64,000 nt of DNA from Cotesia glomerata (lineage: Eukaryota > Arthropoda > Insecta > Hymenoptera > Braconidae), in the NCBI RefSeq assembly GCF_020080835.1, contig NC_058166.1, positions 14,905,043 through 14,969,042 of the forward strand. The letters run 5' to 3'. Below are positions 1 to 11,798 of this stretch, piece by piece (the stretch's first letter is position 1; each line of letters starts with the position of its first letter). The notes under the pieces were generated by a model. It was given only the letters and a program-made list of their open reading frames with translations. It had not been told where the DNA came from and did not search any database. A program made the position numbers and the translations under genes.

Positions 1-604
1 TTTTTTTTATTAAAAAATTATTACAAAAAAATTTTTTCATTTGTTAAAAACTTCAAAAACTATAATTGCAATTTTTTAAAAATATTTTTTAGTTATAATC
101 AAAAATGTCGGCTAACTTTATTATAATTTTTTTTTTTTTTTTTTAATTATTAAATTAGAACTAAATAATATTTTTAAAAAATTGCACTTATAATTTTTGA
201 AGGCTTTTAAAGTTTTAAAAATTTTTTTTGTAATAATTTTTTTAATAAAAAAAATTCTAAAAATTTTTAGATGTCGGCTAACTTAATTTTTCATTTTTGA
301 ATAATACTAAAGTTAGCCGACGTTTCTAATTTTTTTTTATTTATTAAATTGGAACAAATAAATATTTTTTAAAAATTAAAATTTTTTAAGTTTTTTTACA
401 AATGGATTTTTTCTCTTATTATTTTTTTAATGATTTTTTCAATAAAAAAAATTATAAAAATTTGATTTTCATTAATTCTTATTAAAATTTTTTTAAAGTT
501 TTCAAATAAATACATTTTTTAATTTTTGAAAAAACATTTTATTCAAATTAAATTACACTTATTATTAAATTATGAAATTAAACAATTACTTGAGACTTAC
601 ACAA
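1..604. repeat. AT-rich 3' flank of RpII140 with GTCGGCTAAC repeat pieces
   Basis: No gene is seen here. The stretch is nearly pure A/T and carries three copies of a short dispersed word: ATGTCGGCTAACTTT near 106, ATGTCGGCTAACTTA near 270, and its inverse AAAGTTAGCCGACGTTT near 310. The last two form an inverted pair about 40 bp apart. The same word recurs near 9630, 10690, 10815, 11120 and 11195, so this is a fragment of a dispersed palindromic AT-rich repeat, probably a decayed MITE. Family identity is unknown. Confidence 0.5.
538..543 (-). promoter_or_regulatory. candidate polyadenylation signal of RpII140
   Basis: TTTATT on the plus strand reads AATAAA on the minus strand, about 62 nt beyond the RpII140 stop codon (605-607). 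Position and sequence fit a poly(A) signal. In DNA this AT-rich the hexamer also arises often by chance, so the call is tentative. Confidence 0.35.
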
Positions 605-3600
605 TTACATTACCATAAGTCGCGGTGCAATATTCATCGCCATTAGTTCTTGGAATAATAATTTTGCTGCGTAAGGGAGTCTTACTTGAGATATCTGTGT
701 TTTGTTTTTACATCCTTTGCATTCAAAAGTATTGTTACGTAAATTAGCGATTGCAATCAACCCACAGAAATTGCAAACATGAATACGGTAAGGATCGGAT
801 ACTTCAAATAGACGTTCACGTAGAAACTGTGCAGCTCCATGGGAAATCTGGCAATCTCGCTCCATTTCACCAAAACGTAATCCTCCATCCCTGAAAACAA
901 AATCAATAAATCAATTAAAAATGTTAAATAACAATAATCCTTATTTATGATATTGATAAATTTAATTTTTGTCTAAAAAAATATTATGATTAATTACTGA
1001 TAAATTTAGTTGATGATTTATTAATCTTACCTAGCACGACCTTCCATAGGCTGTCTCACCAAAATCTGGACTGGACCACGTGCACGACTGTGAATTTTAT
1101 CATCCACCATGTGTTTTAATCTCTGATAATAAGTAGGGCCTAAGAAAACCTGGGCATTTATTTTTCTTCCAGTGTGTCCATTGTACATAACTTCATTTCC
1201 TCTTAGATGATAGCCATATTCTTGGAGCAGAGTAGAAATTTTTTGTACATTGACAGCATCGTTGAACGGCGTAGCATCACCAATTTCACCCTTATTGGCA
1301 GAAACCTTCCCTTGAATACACTCAATCAAGTGACCAATTGTCATACGAGATGGAATAGCGTGAGGATTGATAATAATATCGGGTGTTAAACCTTCACATG
1401 AAAACGGCATGTCTTCTTGCCGATACTGAATACCACATGTACCTTTCTGTCCGTGCCTCGAGGCAAACTTATCGCCAATCTGCGGTATACGTACACTCCT
1501 TACTCTTATCTTACAGAACTTGTATCCTTCGCTGTTCAAAGTCAACATAACTTGATCAACAATTCCTGTTTCGCTGTTACGCAAGAAAGTTGATGCATCT
1601 CTTTTAGTGAATCGTTTTGTTGTTCCTTCTAATTCGTCATCAGTCTCAGGTAATGTAATAGTTTTACCAATAACAACGTCATCACCTGAAACACGAATTC
1701 CAGGTGCAATAATACCGTCGTCATCAAGTTTGTCGTAAATGGCATGACGCATTCCTTGACAAGTTTGTCGTGTTGGTTTCTCAAATTGTTCTTCCTGGTC
1801 TCCAATTCTCTTACTCTCAGCATCTTTGTACGATCGATAGAAAACTGAACGGAAGAAACCACGTTCAACTGCACTAGCGTTCAAGATAACACTGTCTTCT
1901 TGATTGTAACCAGTATAACATAAAATAGCAACAATACTGTTTATTCCTGCCGGCAATTCACGGAACCGTAAGTACTCCATTGAACGTGTAGTAACAAGTG
2001 GTTTGTGCGGATAATAAAGCACATGAGCAAGTGTGTCCATCCGAACATGGAAATTTGTAATATAAACACCCATAGCTTGTTTACCCATAGCACTTTGGTA
2101 AGTATTCCTAGGACTCTGGTTGTGATCGGGAAATGGTATAATTGATGCGCAAACACCCAGTATCATTGCTGGATGGATTTCACAGTGGGTATAGGTCGCA
2201 CAGTAAGAATCTTCTTTGTCTTGCCTTAGATCATCGGGTGACATTGCAATCATTACAGTTTCCTCTTCAAGTGTATCAATATACTCTACGACACCACTTC
2301 CGACCAGTTCTTGCCAACCATCGTTATTATAATCGCGTTCCTTCAACATGTTAATGTGGCGTTTTTTCAATAACAGCTGCATATTCTCAACAATCAACAA
2401 AGGTCTACTGATGCGACCAGCGTCAGTGTAAATACGTATTTCCCGATCACGAATATCACGAATCATTGATACTTCAGATACAATAATGTCCATCTGACGC
2501 CGCAATTTACGTAAGGTCGCCATCAATTGATCAGGATCACGATGAATTCCTACCCAACAACCATTTACAAAAATTTTCGTGGCATCTGCAATGGCACTAG
2601 GTGCTATTTCTTCAAGATTTTCCATCGACCACTCCTCCAAGAACTCAAGAATTGGAGAAGGTTGTGAACCAACACTGATGTAAGCCATCAATGCTAGATT
2701 TTTCACCAATCCTACAGCAGCACCTTCTGGAGTTTCAGCAGGACACAGCATCCCCCACAGAGTATTATGCAATTGACGTGGCTTAGCTAGCTTACCATCC
2801 CGACCGATGGGCGAATTGACACGTCTCAAGTGAGACAATGTTGATGCGAATGTCAAACGATTCAATACCTGAGAGACACCAGCACGTGCTTGATGAGCTT
2901 TCTTTTGATCACCCCAATTACCCGTGGCTAGAGAGTATCTCAAACCATCAGTGATGATTTTTGTCTTGATAGCCAGCTCCAAATTAAAATCTTTTCCACG
3001 ATCAATGAATTTCTGTGCGTACATACGAACTTCCTTCATTAGATTTTTAAATAAAGCACGGAACAAGAAGGCAAGAAGTGGGCCAGCTAAATCAAGACGT
3101 TTGTTACCGTAGTGATCACGGTCATCTAACTCACGACGTCCCAATGCAGCAGACAGCAAACGATGGACCATGTAGCCTAAAAAGTAAGCTTTCTTCGTCT
3201 CACAAAAGTCACTGATACCCACATGAGGCAGCATTTCTTTTTGTAATATTTCTCGTGCGTATTTAATACGTTTGTCTTTTGTAACACCAGGGCGTGCTCC
3301 ACGACTACCAATAAAATTAAGGGCGATGTTTTGTTCCTGAACTACAAAAGCCTCGTCTAAAGATGGCTTGACCATTTCCATCATTTCTGGGTCATCGAAG
3401 TCGTAAATAATGTGCTCTAGAATGTCACGATCAGCGACGAAACCCAAAGCACGGAAGACAATCATTATAGGAATTTCTTGTTTAATATAAGGTAAAATTG
3501 AAATTATATGCTGGCCAATTGCTGATTTTTTAATACTTGCTCCACTACGTGCCATCATATTAATCCAAAGTGTTGAAGTTGGTCGTGAACTGTTTTCAAC

Positions 3601-4266
3601 GCATGAACGTATTTCACTTTTGTAAGCATATTTACCATCTTTCATACTAAACACGTAAACTGTATTAGTTGCCATTTTTTCTTGGGCTATCAATACTTTT
3701 TCAGAGCCGTTAATTATAAAATAACCACCAGGATCCAGTGGGCATTCGTTCAACTCCGTTAAATCACGATCAGATAAACCGGCCAATAAACAATATTTTG
3801 AACGCAACATTATAGGAATTTTACCGATAAATGTTTTTTGATGTTGAGTCTCTACTGGATCTTCTGCTCCTTTTAGCATTGCTTTGGCTATATCGACGTA
3901 CAAGGGTGCTGAGTAAGTTAAATTACGGAGACGTGCCTCATTAGGCATCATTGGTGATGGTGCTCCATCTTTCTCCCAGTGAGTTGGCTTTGATAAATAA
4001 ATTTGTTCGAATTTGAGCTTGTGCTTTACTGAAGTTTCTACTAGGCCTGATGTATGCTGAGCTTCTGCTTCCAAATCAATTGGTGGTGAGTCTTCGACTA
4101 TTTTTTGAACAGACATCTCAATAAATTCATCAAAACTGTCCAGCTGTTGACGCACGAGACCTTTCTCGTCGAAGTAAGCGTTTATTACGATCCAACAAGC
4201 TTCTTGCCATAGTTTAGATGAAATTTCCTCCGCGTCTTCGCTCTCGTACTGATCTAAATAATACAT
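605..4266 (-). CDS. RpII140: DNA-directed RNA polymerase II subunit RPB2 (join 605..890, 1031..4266)
   Basis: Second largest subunit of RNA polymerase II; with RPB1 it forms the catalytic centre in the nucleus. Exon 1 runs 4266 to 1031 (1078 codons plus two bases) and exon 2 runs 890 to 605. The donor after 1031 reads GTAAGA and the acceptor before 890 reads TTTTCAG; the intron is 140 nt, phase 2, splitting an arginine codon. The product is 1173 aa, close to the family's usual ~1175. Visible landmarks are the conserved N-terminal WQEACWIVINAYFDEKG (~20-40), YNQEDSVILN (~785), the active-site/hybrid-binding block GDKFASRHGQKG (~930), and the C-terminal clamp zinc site with Cys near 1118, 1121, 1136 and 1139. 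No frameshift or lost key residue was seen. The ATG at 4266 gives the expected acidic N-terminus, and the stop is TAA. Base composition is clearly more GC-rich than the surroundings. Identity is essentially certain. Confidence 0.98.
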
Positions 4267-4445
4267 TTAGCATTAGTATTTAATTTAAATATTTTTATTA
4301 TTAATTTACTAATTGATTTTATAAATAAATTCATTATTAAATTGAATAACTATAAAAATTTTAAGTGTTTGATATCTTTACAGTAATAAACTTAGTGTTA
4401 ATTTAAATTTTAAAATAAAAATATTTTAATTGAAAAAATTAATTA
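4267..4445. other. 5' flank of RpII140
   Basis: About 180 bp of AT-rich sequence between the RpII140 start codon and the Helitron. It should contain 5' UTR and perhaps core promoter, but I see no convincing TATA box, initiator or splice signal that can be separated from the background. Confidence 0.4.
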
Positions 4446-4495
4446 TCTATATTATTAAGAGAATAAGAAAAATTTTATCTCCAGGATAGTCATAT

Positions 4496-4734
4496 TGACG
4501 GTTTGATTAGCAATTGGTCGAACTCCTTATTTTGTAGAAAGTGATTTTTTAATATTTTAATGTAGCAATAGTCCAATTATAAATTATTTGAATGATCCAA
4601 ACCAAAATATTATACCACTATTAGATATTAAATGATTTTTTTTAAGTGATAATGAAATTTTCACAAATTGTTTCTTCGAACAAATGGAAGATTTTCTAAA
4701 ATGGAGTTAGACAATTTGCTAATTAGAACGTCGA
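4496..4734 (+). mobile_element. small TIR element nested in Helitron A
   Basis: Begins TGACGGTTTGATTAGCAATT and ends with the imperfect inverse (GCTAATTAGAACGTCGA). It is flanked by TAT on both sides (4493-4495 and 4735-4737). The Helitron copies at 14675 and 48377 have the uninterrupted site (ATCATATAATAAAATC or similar), so this is an insertion after the Helitron family spread. A second copy at 55118-55355 is flanked by ACA on both sides, supporting a 3-bp target duplication. There is no coding capacity. The superfamily is uncertain; 3-bp duplications occur in Harbinger and CACTA groups. Confidence 0.75.
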
Positions 4735-4914
4735 TATAATAAAATCGATTTTTTTAGTGAAATTTAGTGTCACTGCAAAGGTTATATTTTGAATTTGTGT
4801 TTTTTCAAGGTTTCATATTATTCTCGCCGATAGTCAATTTCGATATTATGATAAGTATTTAGGCTACATTCGAAAATAGTCTATTTCTAGATACATAATT
4901 AAGAAATGACTGTA

Positions 4915-6545
4915 TCTTGAGAACGATCGACATTTTTAAAGATATAAGCTCACTCCGACACTACACTCATCGAGACCTTTCATTTGAGTACCCACATCAA
5001 TTTTTCATATATTTATATATATTGTATATATGTATATATGAAAAATATATCAAAATGCATGTGGGTACTCAAATGAAAGGTCTTGATGAGTGTAACATCG
5101 GGATGAGCTTATATCTTAAAAAATGTCAATAATTAAGAAATGACACTGTATCTTGTCAACTAATGATATTTTTAAAGATATAAGCTCACTCCGACACTAC
5201 ACTCATCGAGACCTTTCATTTGAGTACCCACATCGTTTTTTCATATATTTATATATATGTATATATGAAAAATATATGAAAAATGCATGTGGGTACTTAA
5301 ATAAAAGCTTTTGATGAGTGTAACATCGGGATGACCTTATCTCTTTAAAAATGTCAATAATTAAGAAATGACACTGTATCTTGTCAACTAATGATATTTT
5401 TAAAGATATAAGCTCACTCCGACACTACACTCATCGAGACTTTTCATTTGAGTACCCACATCATTTTTTCATATATTTATATATATTATATATAAGGGTA
5501 TATGAAAAATATTTAAAAATGCATGTGGGTACTCAAATAAAAGCTTTTGATGAGTGTAACATCGGGATGACTTTATCTCTTTAAAAATGTCAATAATTAA
5601 GAAATTACATTGTAACTTATCAACTAATGATATTTTTAAAGATATAAGCTCATCTCGATGTTAGACTCATCGAGACCTTTTATTTGAGTACCCACCTCAA
5701 TTTTTCATATATTTATATATATTGTATATATGTATATATGAAAAATATATCAAAATGCATGTGGGTACTCAAATGAAAGGTCTTGATGAGTGTAACATCA
5801 GGATGAGCTTATATCTTAAAAAATTTCAATAATTAAGAAATGACACTGTATCTTGTCAACTAATGATATTTTTAAAGATATAAGCTCATCTCGATGTTAC
5901 ACTCATCAAGACCTTTCATTTAAGTACCCACATCGTTTTTTCATATATTTATATATATTATATATATGTATATATGAAAAATATATCAAAAATGCATGTG
6001 GGTACTCAAATAAAAGCTTTTGATGAGTGTAACATCGGGATGACCTTATCTCTTTAAAAATGTCAATAATTAAGAAATTACATTGTAACTTATCAACTAA
6101 TGATATTTTTAAAGATATAAGCTCATCTCGATGTTAGACTCATCGAGACCTTTCATTTGAGTACCCACATCAATTTTTCATATATTTATATATATTGTAT
6201 ATATGTATATATGAAAAATATATCAAAATGCATGTGGGTACTCAAATGAAAGGTCTTGATGAGTGTAACATCGGGATGAGCTTATATCTTAAAAAATGTC
6301 AATAATTAAGAAATGACACTGTATTTTGTCAACTAATGATATTTTTAAAGACATAAGCTCACTCCGACACTACACTCATTGAGACCTTTCATTTGAGTAC
6401 CCACATCATTTTTTCATATATTTATATATATTATATATAAGTGTATATGAAAAATATATAAAAATGCATGTGGGTACTCAAATGAAAGCTCTTGATGAGT
6501 GTAACATCGGGATGAGCTTATATCTTTAAAAATGTCAATAGTTAA
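4915..6545 (+). repeat. seven tandem ~235-bp hairpin units inside Helitron A
   Basis: Units begin near 4938, 5174, 5404, 5638, 5875, 6112 and 6348. Each holds an inverted repeat with arms of about 70 bp: GATATAAGCTCA ... CATTTGAGTACCCACAT pairs with ATGTGGGTACTCAAATG ... TGAGCTTATATC. The loop is AT-rich (TATATGTATATATGAAAAA), and a linker contains GTCAATAATTAAGAAATGAC. Units differ by scattered substitutions in the arms, often on one arm only. Each transcript or single strand could fold into a chain of long hairpins. Confidence 0.9.
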
Positions 6546-6651
6546 GAAAGTACAGTGCAATTTAACAAGAGTCATTATTTAATAGAGCAAAATTTTATTT
6601 ATTTATAGTTCACAATTAACTGCAGTCACGTAGTGACTGCAAGACTGCTAG

Positions 6652-7337
6652 TTCAGAATAAATTGACTATAAAAAAGAAAAAAACTATGTAATAATCGTT
6701 TGTTATTTAATTTTTTAATTTTCAACAATTAAAATTTAGGGTTATCTTTAAAATTAAAACAAATGAATTACTCATGAAATAATAATTGCTAAATCATTAA
6801 TTTCTTAAGTAACAATTATTGTAAAATAAACTGATAAATTAATTTAATATAGAAAATAAATAAATAATATCGATTAATTATTATTGTAAAAATGAAAAAA
6901 AAAAATATATTCAAGCAATCAATTGTAAACATTTTAATTATTTATATTTGAATTTACCTTCGTCGGCGTACATGATTAGTTTTTTTTCAACTCTATTACA
7001 AGTAAATAATAATTATTGATGTAAAAATATTAAGAATTTTATAAATTGCAGTCAACACAATAACAACTGTTGATGACAACCGCTAATTCGGCGGCCAATG
7101 TACGCATCTATGTTATTTGAGGTTATATTACTTTCAGTATTGATCACTGGTGTCGCTCAGTTGATATTTTGCCATCAAAATGGACGAAGTATTTTCAAAT
7201 TAATATTTAAAAAAAAAAAAATCAATAAATAATCGAATTAGAAGTTAATATAAATTATTAATGTAAAATTATATTGAAAATTTGAATTCTTTGTTGAAAA
7301 ATTAATAAAAATTAATTTAGCATATAAGTATTATTTA
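6652..7337. other. gene-free AT-rich spacer
   Basis: No ORF, repeat family or RNA gene is recognised. A somewhat less AT-rich patch at 7060-7190 has no coding frame longer than a few codons that could be supported. Confidence 0.5.
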
Positions 7338-7442
7338 GGGCTAGTTTTTTAATCCGAGATAAATTTTTATCTCGGATAGAATTATTATTGCCAGTATTAT
7401 CATAGGATAAAATTTTATCTGATCGGATTGAAAAACTGGCCC
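7338..7442. mobile_element. PIF/Harbinger-like MITE, 105 bp
   Basis: The ends are GGGCTAGTTTTTTAATCC and the inverse GGATTGAAAAACTGGCCC. It is flanked by TTA on both sides (7335-7337 and 7443-7445). A GGGCC-type terminus with a 3-bp TTA duplication is the pattern of PIF/Harbinger MITEs. An internal GAGATAAATTTTTATCTC palindrome is present. There is no coding capacity. Confidence 0.75.
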
Positions 7443-7610
7443 TTAATAAATAGAAATTAAGTCAGCCAACATCTAAAAATTGTTAGAATTTTTTTTATTG
7501 AAAAAATGATTACAAAAAAATTAAAAAAATAATTTTATTTTTAAAAAACTTGAAAAACTATAAGTGTAATTTTTTAAAAATATTTTTTAGTTCTAATTTA
7601 ATGAATGAAA

Positions 7611-9607
7611 AAAAAAATTAGGAAAACGGTTGACCCTAAAGGCCATCCCTGCAACTTCCCGCTAATTCCGTTAATACCTGGCCGCTTCATTGAGCTCTTC
7701 GAGCTCAAAAGTACAATCTGTGTGTTGTTTTAAGCTCTCCGAGCTCAAAAAGATACCTTTTCTATGCTTTTGAGCTCTTTGAGCTCAAAAGTCTGATAGA
7801 AGTTTCATAGAACACTATTTTTTGAATGTTCATACCGCAATAACTTTTGAATGAATGAACCGATTTTTACGCGGTTGGCGGCATTCTACGTACACGGTGA
7901 AAAATTTCCATTATTTTTTATTCTGCATGGATTTTAGATATTACAATGGTGCATATTACTAGTGAACCTTATTGACTCAGAATAAGATTTTACAATGGCC
8001 CATAGTAATTTCCGAAACAAATGAAATCAGACATAGTAAATGGTAGAAATTGAAATGTACCATAGTAAAATGAAATATACAATAATTTAAATTTCCGAAT
8101 GTACTATAGCAAAAAAAATAAGAAAACGTTTGTAAAAAATAAAAAATTTTAGAGTAAAAAATGTTTTTAGCAATTAAAAAAAATATCAAACGAAACAAGA
8201 TTTTTTTTGTTTGCAATAATTTTTAAAAATATTTTTTTAAAATATAGTTTTTTTTATTTTTTTTTTCATTTTTAACAATGAACGTAGGATTTATTTTGGC
8301 AGTTAATTTTATTATGAATAATTATAAACACAATATATAACTTTTAAATTATTTTTTATTATTATTAGAAGTGTCGGTTGCAGGTTAATCATCAAATGTT
8401 TGTTTTCATTTTAATTTTTCACGGTAAATTATTAAACATTTTATTATTTATGAATCTTACAAATTTTCATTAACTATTCATGCGTTGATGGATTTATAAA
8501 CTAATATTTATTTAAAACTTAATGTTTATTACAATTTTCATAACACCGTTAACCACTACTGATAGCGTCTGTAGACTTATGTTGACAAAACAAAGCAGCA
8601 CGAAAAAATGAAAGAGCGCGCGTCGCGACTGACGCGCATACGTTTACTATGGGACATTTGAAAATTTCATAGTCACAATTTTAAATTTAAACCGAGTACA
8701 CGTGACTAAATGTGAAACTTTTTTATAAATTTTTATTGTCGACTGAGCAACAGAAATTTTACTATGGAACTATAATGAAAAGTTTTAAGCACACTAACAG
8801 TTTTTGTTCTGTCAGTTTACGAAAATTTTTTATATATGTTTATGTAACAGTTGCATGGTCAAATTTACTATGGTCCCTAGTAAATATTGATTGGTACAAT
8901 ATGATATTCTTAAATTTTTATGGTAATATTTTGAATTGAGTCATTAAGGTTCAGTCTTATTATGTATGCATAGTAAATTTCTACAGAAATTTCTCACCGT
9001 GTAGTTTTTAAGCCTTATAAATAATTTCTAAGTTTCAATTGGTCAAACTAGAAATTTCGGAGTAACTCTGAAAAAACACTTTTTTCGGTTTTCTTTCGTT
9101 CACGATATCTCTCGAACGAATCAACCGATTTTGACCGGATTGGCGGCGATCGACGTGGTTTTTCAAGGTTGAGAGCTGATTAGTTTTTGGAATCGATCGG
9201 TTGAGCCGTTTAAAAGTTATCCCAAAAAAACCACTTCAGAAAAAAATTTTTTTCCTACTTTTTTTTAGATTTCTCCAAATTTCTCAAAATCTATCGGTCC
9301 GAATCGGTTCAAATTAACAGGAAATCTAAGTTTGGCGAAGCCCTTTCGAATGGCACCAACCGCGATGAAATCGGTTCAACCGTTCAAAAGTTATAAGAGG
9401 TTTACATACTTACACACATACACACACATACACACTCACACACACATACATACATACAGACATAGTGACACCCTCGCGGGAATAGTCAGGAAAGCTTCCT
9501 GTGACCTTCAAACGTCGTGATCTGATGAAAACTCGATTTTCGAAAAACGGGGTAAAACCAATAACTTCCCGATTTTTGAAAATTTTCAATTTTCTTAGCG
9601 GGAAGTT
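7611..9607 (+). mobile_element. AACTTCCCGCTAA-ended non-autonomous element, copy 1
   Basis: Starts with TTAGGAAAACGGTTGACCCT, which is shared exactly with the copy at 24761. It carries AACTTCCCGCTAA at 7653-7665 and the inverse TTAGCGGGAAGTT at 9595-9607. The interior has inverted GAGCTC-rich hairpin words (7691-7790), protein-like but frame-broken stretches, and a short CA/CATA microsatellite at 9417-9460. No intact ORF is present. A 1.1-kb TA-flanked element is nested at 7893-9001; removing it restores colinearity with copy 2. Superfamily not identified. Confidence 0.7.
7893..9001. mobile_element. TA-flanked TIR element (CACGGTGA ends), 1.1 kb
   Basis: CACGGTGAAAAATTTC at the left and GAAATTTCTCACCGTG at the right, with TA immediately outside both ends. 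The paralogous host element (near 25050) reads straight through this position, giving an empty-site comparison. Imperfect inverted similarity continues inward for about 90 bp, including TGACTCA on both sides. A GC-rich patch (GCGCGCGTCGCGACTGACGCGC, 8617-8638) is unusual for the region. The short ORFs at 7977 (minus) and 8712 (plus) look like low-complexity chance frames. Tc1/mariner-type insertion is inferred from the TA. Confidence 0.75.
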
Positions 9608-9655
9608 AAAAAATCATAAAATTAAAAACGTCGGCTAACTTTAGTATTATCCTTA

Positions 9656-10677
9656 ATAATTATAAGAATTTTCTAACAAATAAATTATTGCAAAAAAAAT
9701 TGACATTTAGAAATTTAAAAAAATAAAAAATATAATTATTTAAAAATAATTTTTTATTTTGGGACAAATTTTTTTGTTATATAATTGCTGGAGAATATTG
9801 GATTAAAGCGCTAGTTTCTTCTTTCGCAATTTTATCTCTGATTGAGATGTTGTATGTGAAGTTTCTGTAGTTTAGAAGAGAAGAAGTGCGACATTGCCAA
9901 AAAATATGCTTTTAAACACAAAATCGTGTTCAGTTGAATAAAGTTATTGGTCAATTTTTTAGTAATATACATATTCAAATACAATATTCAACCGAGCACG
10001 GCCTTTACAAGAAAGTAAGACGTTGCCGCGTGATGAGGTAAACTGTTTAAAATATGTAAATAAAGAAGAAATTTAGTAAATAAAAAATGTGTTTTTAATT
10101 TAAACTAGAAGCTAAAAGAAAAAACAACTTTCAATCAATGTAATCTTAAAATCTTTGAAAGTTGTAAATTTTTACGATCTAGTGCTTCATCATAATTCAT
10201 AAATTGATGGAGAGTAAAGGCTAAAAATATACTGATAAAGTATTCATTAATCTTTTTTAATACATACAAAAAATACAAATTAAAAATTAAAGTTCATTAC
10301 TTTAAATTTTATCATATTTTTACTGAATTTACAAATTTTAATTATTTAAAATAATATAAAAAAAAAATTGTTTATTTGGTATAAATTGGACTCTTATGAT
10401 CATTATGAATGATTTGTTAAAATCAGCAGATATTTAACAGTTTTTAGGAATTTTTTCAACAAATTAAATATTATTAAAAAAATATTGACTAAAATTAACA
10501 AATTTTATTAGAATTTTATAGCAATGAAATTATTGTGAAAAAAATTTAATAAAAATTTCCACATGTAAAAATTAAAAAAAATAATTAATGGAAATTTTTA
10601 AAAGCATATTTATTATTGTAATTGATTTGTTATTAGAATTTTAAAAAATTGCCAATCGTCAACTAGTTTCAGTTTTA
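9656..10677. other. gene-free AT-rich spacer
   Basis: Nothing supported. A slightly GC-richer stretch at 9790-10040 has no long frame and no RNA gene signature. Confidence 0.5.
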
Positions 10678-11220
10678 ATAATACTAAAGTTAGCCGACAT
10701 TGTTGATTTTTTGTTTTTTTTTAATTATTAAATTAGAACTAAATGATATTTTTGAAAAATTGCACTTGTAATTTTTAAAGTTTTTTAAAAATGAATTTTT
10801 TCGTATGAAAATTAAGTTAGCCGACATCTACACGGAAAAAACAAGAAAAATCCATATTATACTACGTGATATCTGGATTATACTCATTGTAATCTGGATT
10901 ATACTAGCGACTATCTGAAATTTTTTTTCACCCAATATAATCTGGGATGATCCAGTGTCATCTTGTTCTTTCCGTGTACAAATTTTTAGAATTTTTTTAT
11001 TGAAAAAATCATTACAAAAAAATAAAAAAAAATTTCCATTTGTAAAAAACTTGAAAAACTGTAAGTGAAGTTTTTCAAAAATATTTTCTAGTTCTAATTT
11101 AATAAATGAAAAAATTAAAAACGTCGGATAATTTTAGTATTATTTTTTTTTGTAATAATTTTTTAATAAAAAAAATTATAAAAATTTTTAAATGTCGGCT
11201 AACTCAATTTTCATTTAGTT
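10678..11220. repeat. cluster of GTCGGCTAAC-family repeats
   Basis: AATACTAAAGTTAGCCGACAT near 10682, AAGTTAGCCGACATCT near 10814, ACGTCGGATAATTTTAGTAT near 11120 and ATGTCGGCTAACTCAATTTT near 11191. The alternating orientations show several palindromic copies lying side by side. One is interrupted by the TA element at 10831-10976. Confidence 0.6.
10831..10976. mobile_element. 146-bp TA-flanked MITE (CACGGAAA ends)
   Basis: CACGGAAAAAACAAGA at the left, TCTTGTTCTTTCCGTG at the right, and TA on both sides (10829-10830 and 10977-10978). The interior repeats the words TCTGGATTATAC and AATCTGGATTATACT. No coding potential. It sits within the GTCGGCTAAC repeat cluster. Confidence 0.75.
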
Positions 11221-11798
11221 TCATAAAATATTGGAACAAATTGACATTTATAGTTTCTTAAAATTCCTGCATGTAATTTTTTTTTTGGTATAATTTATCT
11301 GTTAAAAAACTACTAAAAATAATAGAATGTTAACATGACTATCATTTAAATGGTGAATTTTTTTGGTTGAAAAATTACTTAATAATTGTCAAATTTAATG
11401 ACGATTAGCGATTGAACTAGATGAAGACGATTTATTCCACAGGTGTGAATCAAATTGAAACAAAAATTTTATTTATTGCTAAAAACTTTAAGGTTTTGCT
11501 TGATTGTCTCTATCAAAATATGAGAATTATTGTTAAAAAAATAATAAATAAACTGTTTTTTTTGTCGGCTGATTTTAATAATATTAATTAAATATTTTCA
11601 AAGTGGTTATAAATCCTTAAACGTGATATGTATCTAAAAAATATTTATTTCCCCTCCTCTATATACTTTTTAAAGATTTTGAACAAAATACTATTAAAAT
11701 GTAAATTTATCAATTAAATATATATTTATAAACAAAATGTGTATCAATCACAAAAATTAACACATTATTTAAATATTGTACACCAGTAACAAACAAAA
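11221..11798. other. 3' flank of the 339-aa gene
   Basis: AT-rich, no ORF or repeat recognised. It should contain the 3' UTR of the minus-strand gene that ends at 11799. I could not single out a polyadenylation signal. Confidence 0.45.

Larger units (their letters stand above)
4446..6651 (+). mobile_element. non-autonomous Helitron, copy A (7 hairpin units)
   Basis: The 5' end is TCTATATTATTAAGAG after a host A (4445). The 3' end has a near-perfect hairpin, GCAGTCAC/GTGACTGC around 6622-6640, then CTAG at 6648-6651 followed by a host T. A 5' TC, a subterminal 3' hairpin, CTRR and A|T insertion without target duplication are the recognised hallmarks of Helitrons. No Rep/helicase ORF is present, so it is non-autonomous. 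The interior holds seven tandem ~235-bp hairpin units (separate entry) and a nested 239-bp TIR element. Copies with the same ends lie at 14675-16048 and, inverted, at 48377-50383. Confidence 0.85.
7464..9655 (-). repeat. GTCGGCTAAC-family repeat split by a later insertion
   Basis: The left piece, 7464-7610, starts GTCAGCCAACATCTAAAAAT. The right piece, about 9610-9655, ends ACGTCGGCTAACTTTAG. Joined, they resemble the uninterrupted copy around 10979-11150. The 2-kb element at 7611-9607 therefore landed inside an older copy of this repeat. Confidence 0.6.

Noticed and set aside
1207..3112. Plus-strand and alternate-frame ORFs over RpII140
   Set aside because: Shadows of the strongly supported minus-strand RPB2 gene.
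4915..6545. Regular repeat array suggestive of CRISPR
   Set aside because: Units are ~235 bp with no unique spacers, lie between Helitron ends, and the genome is animal.
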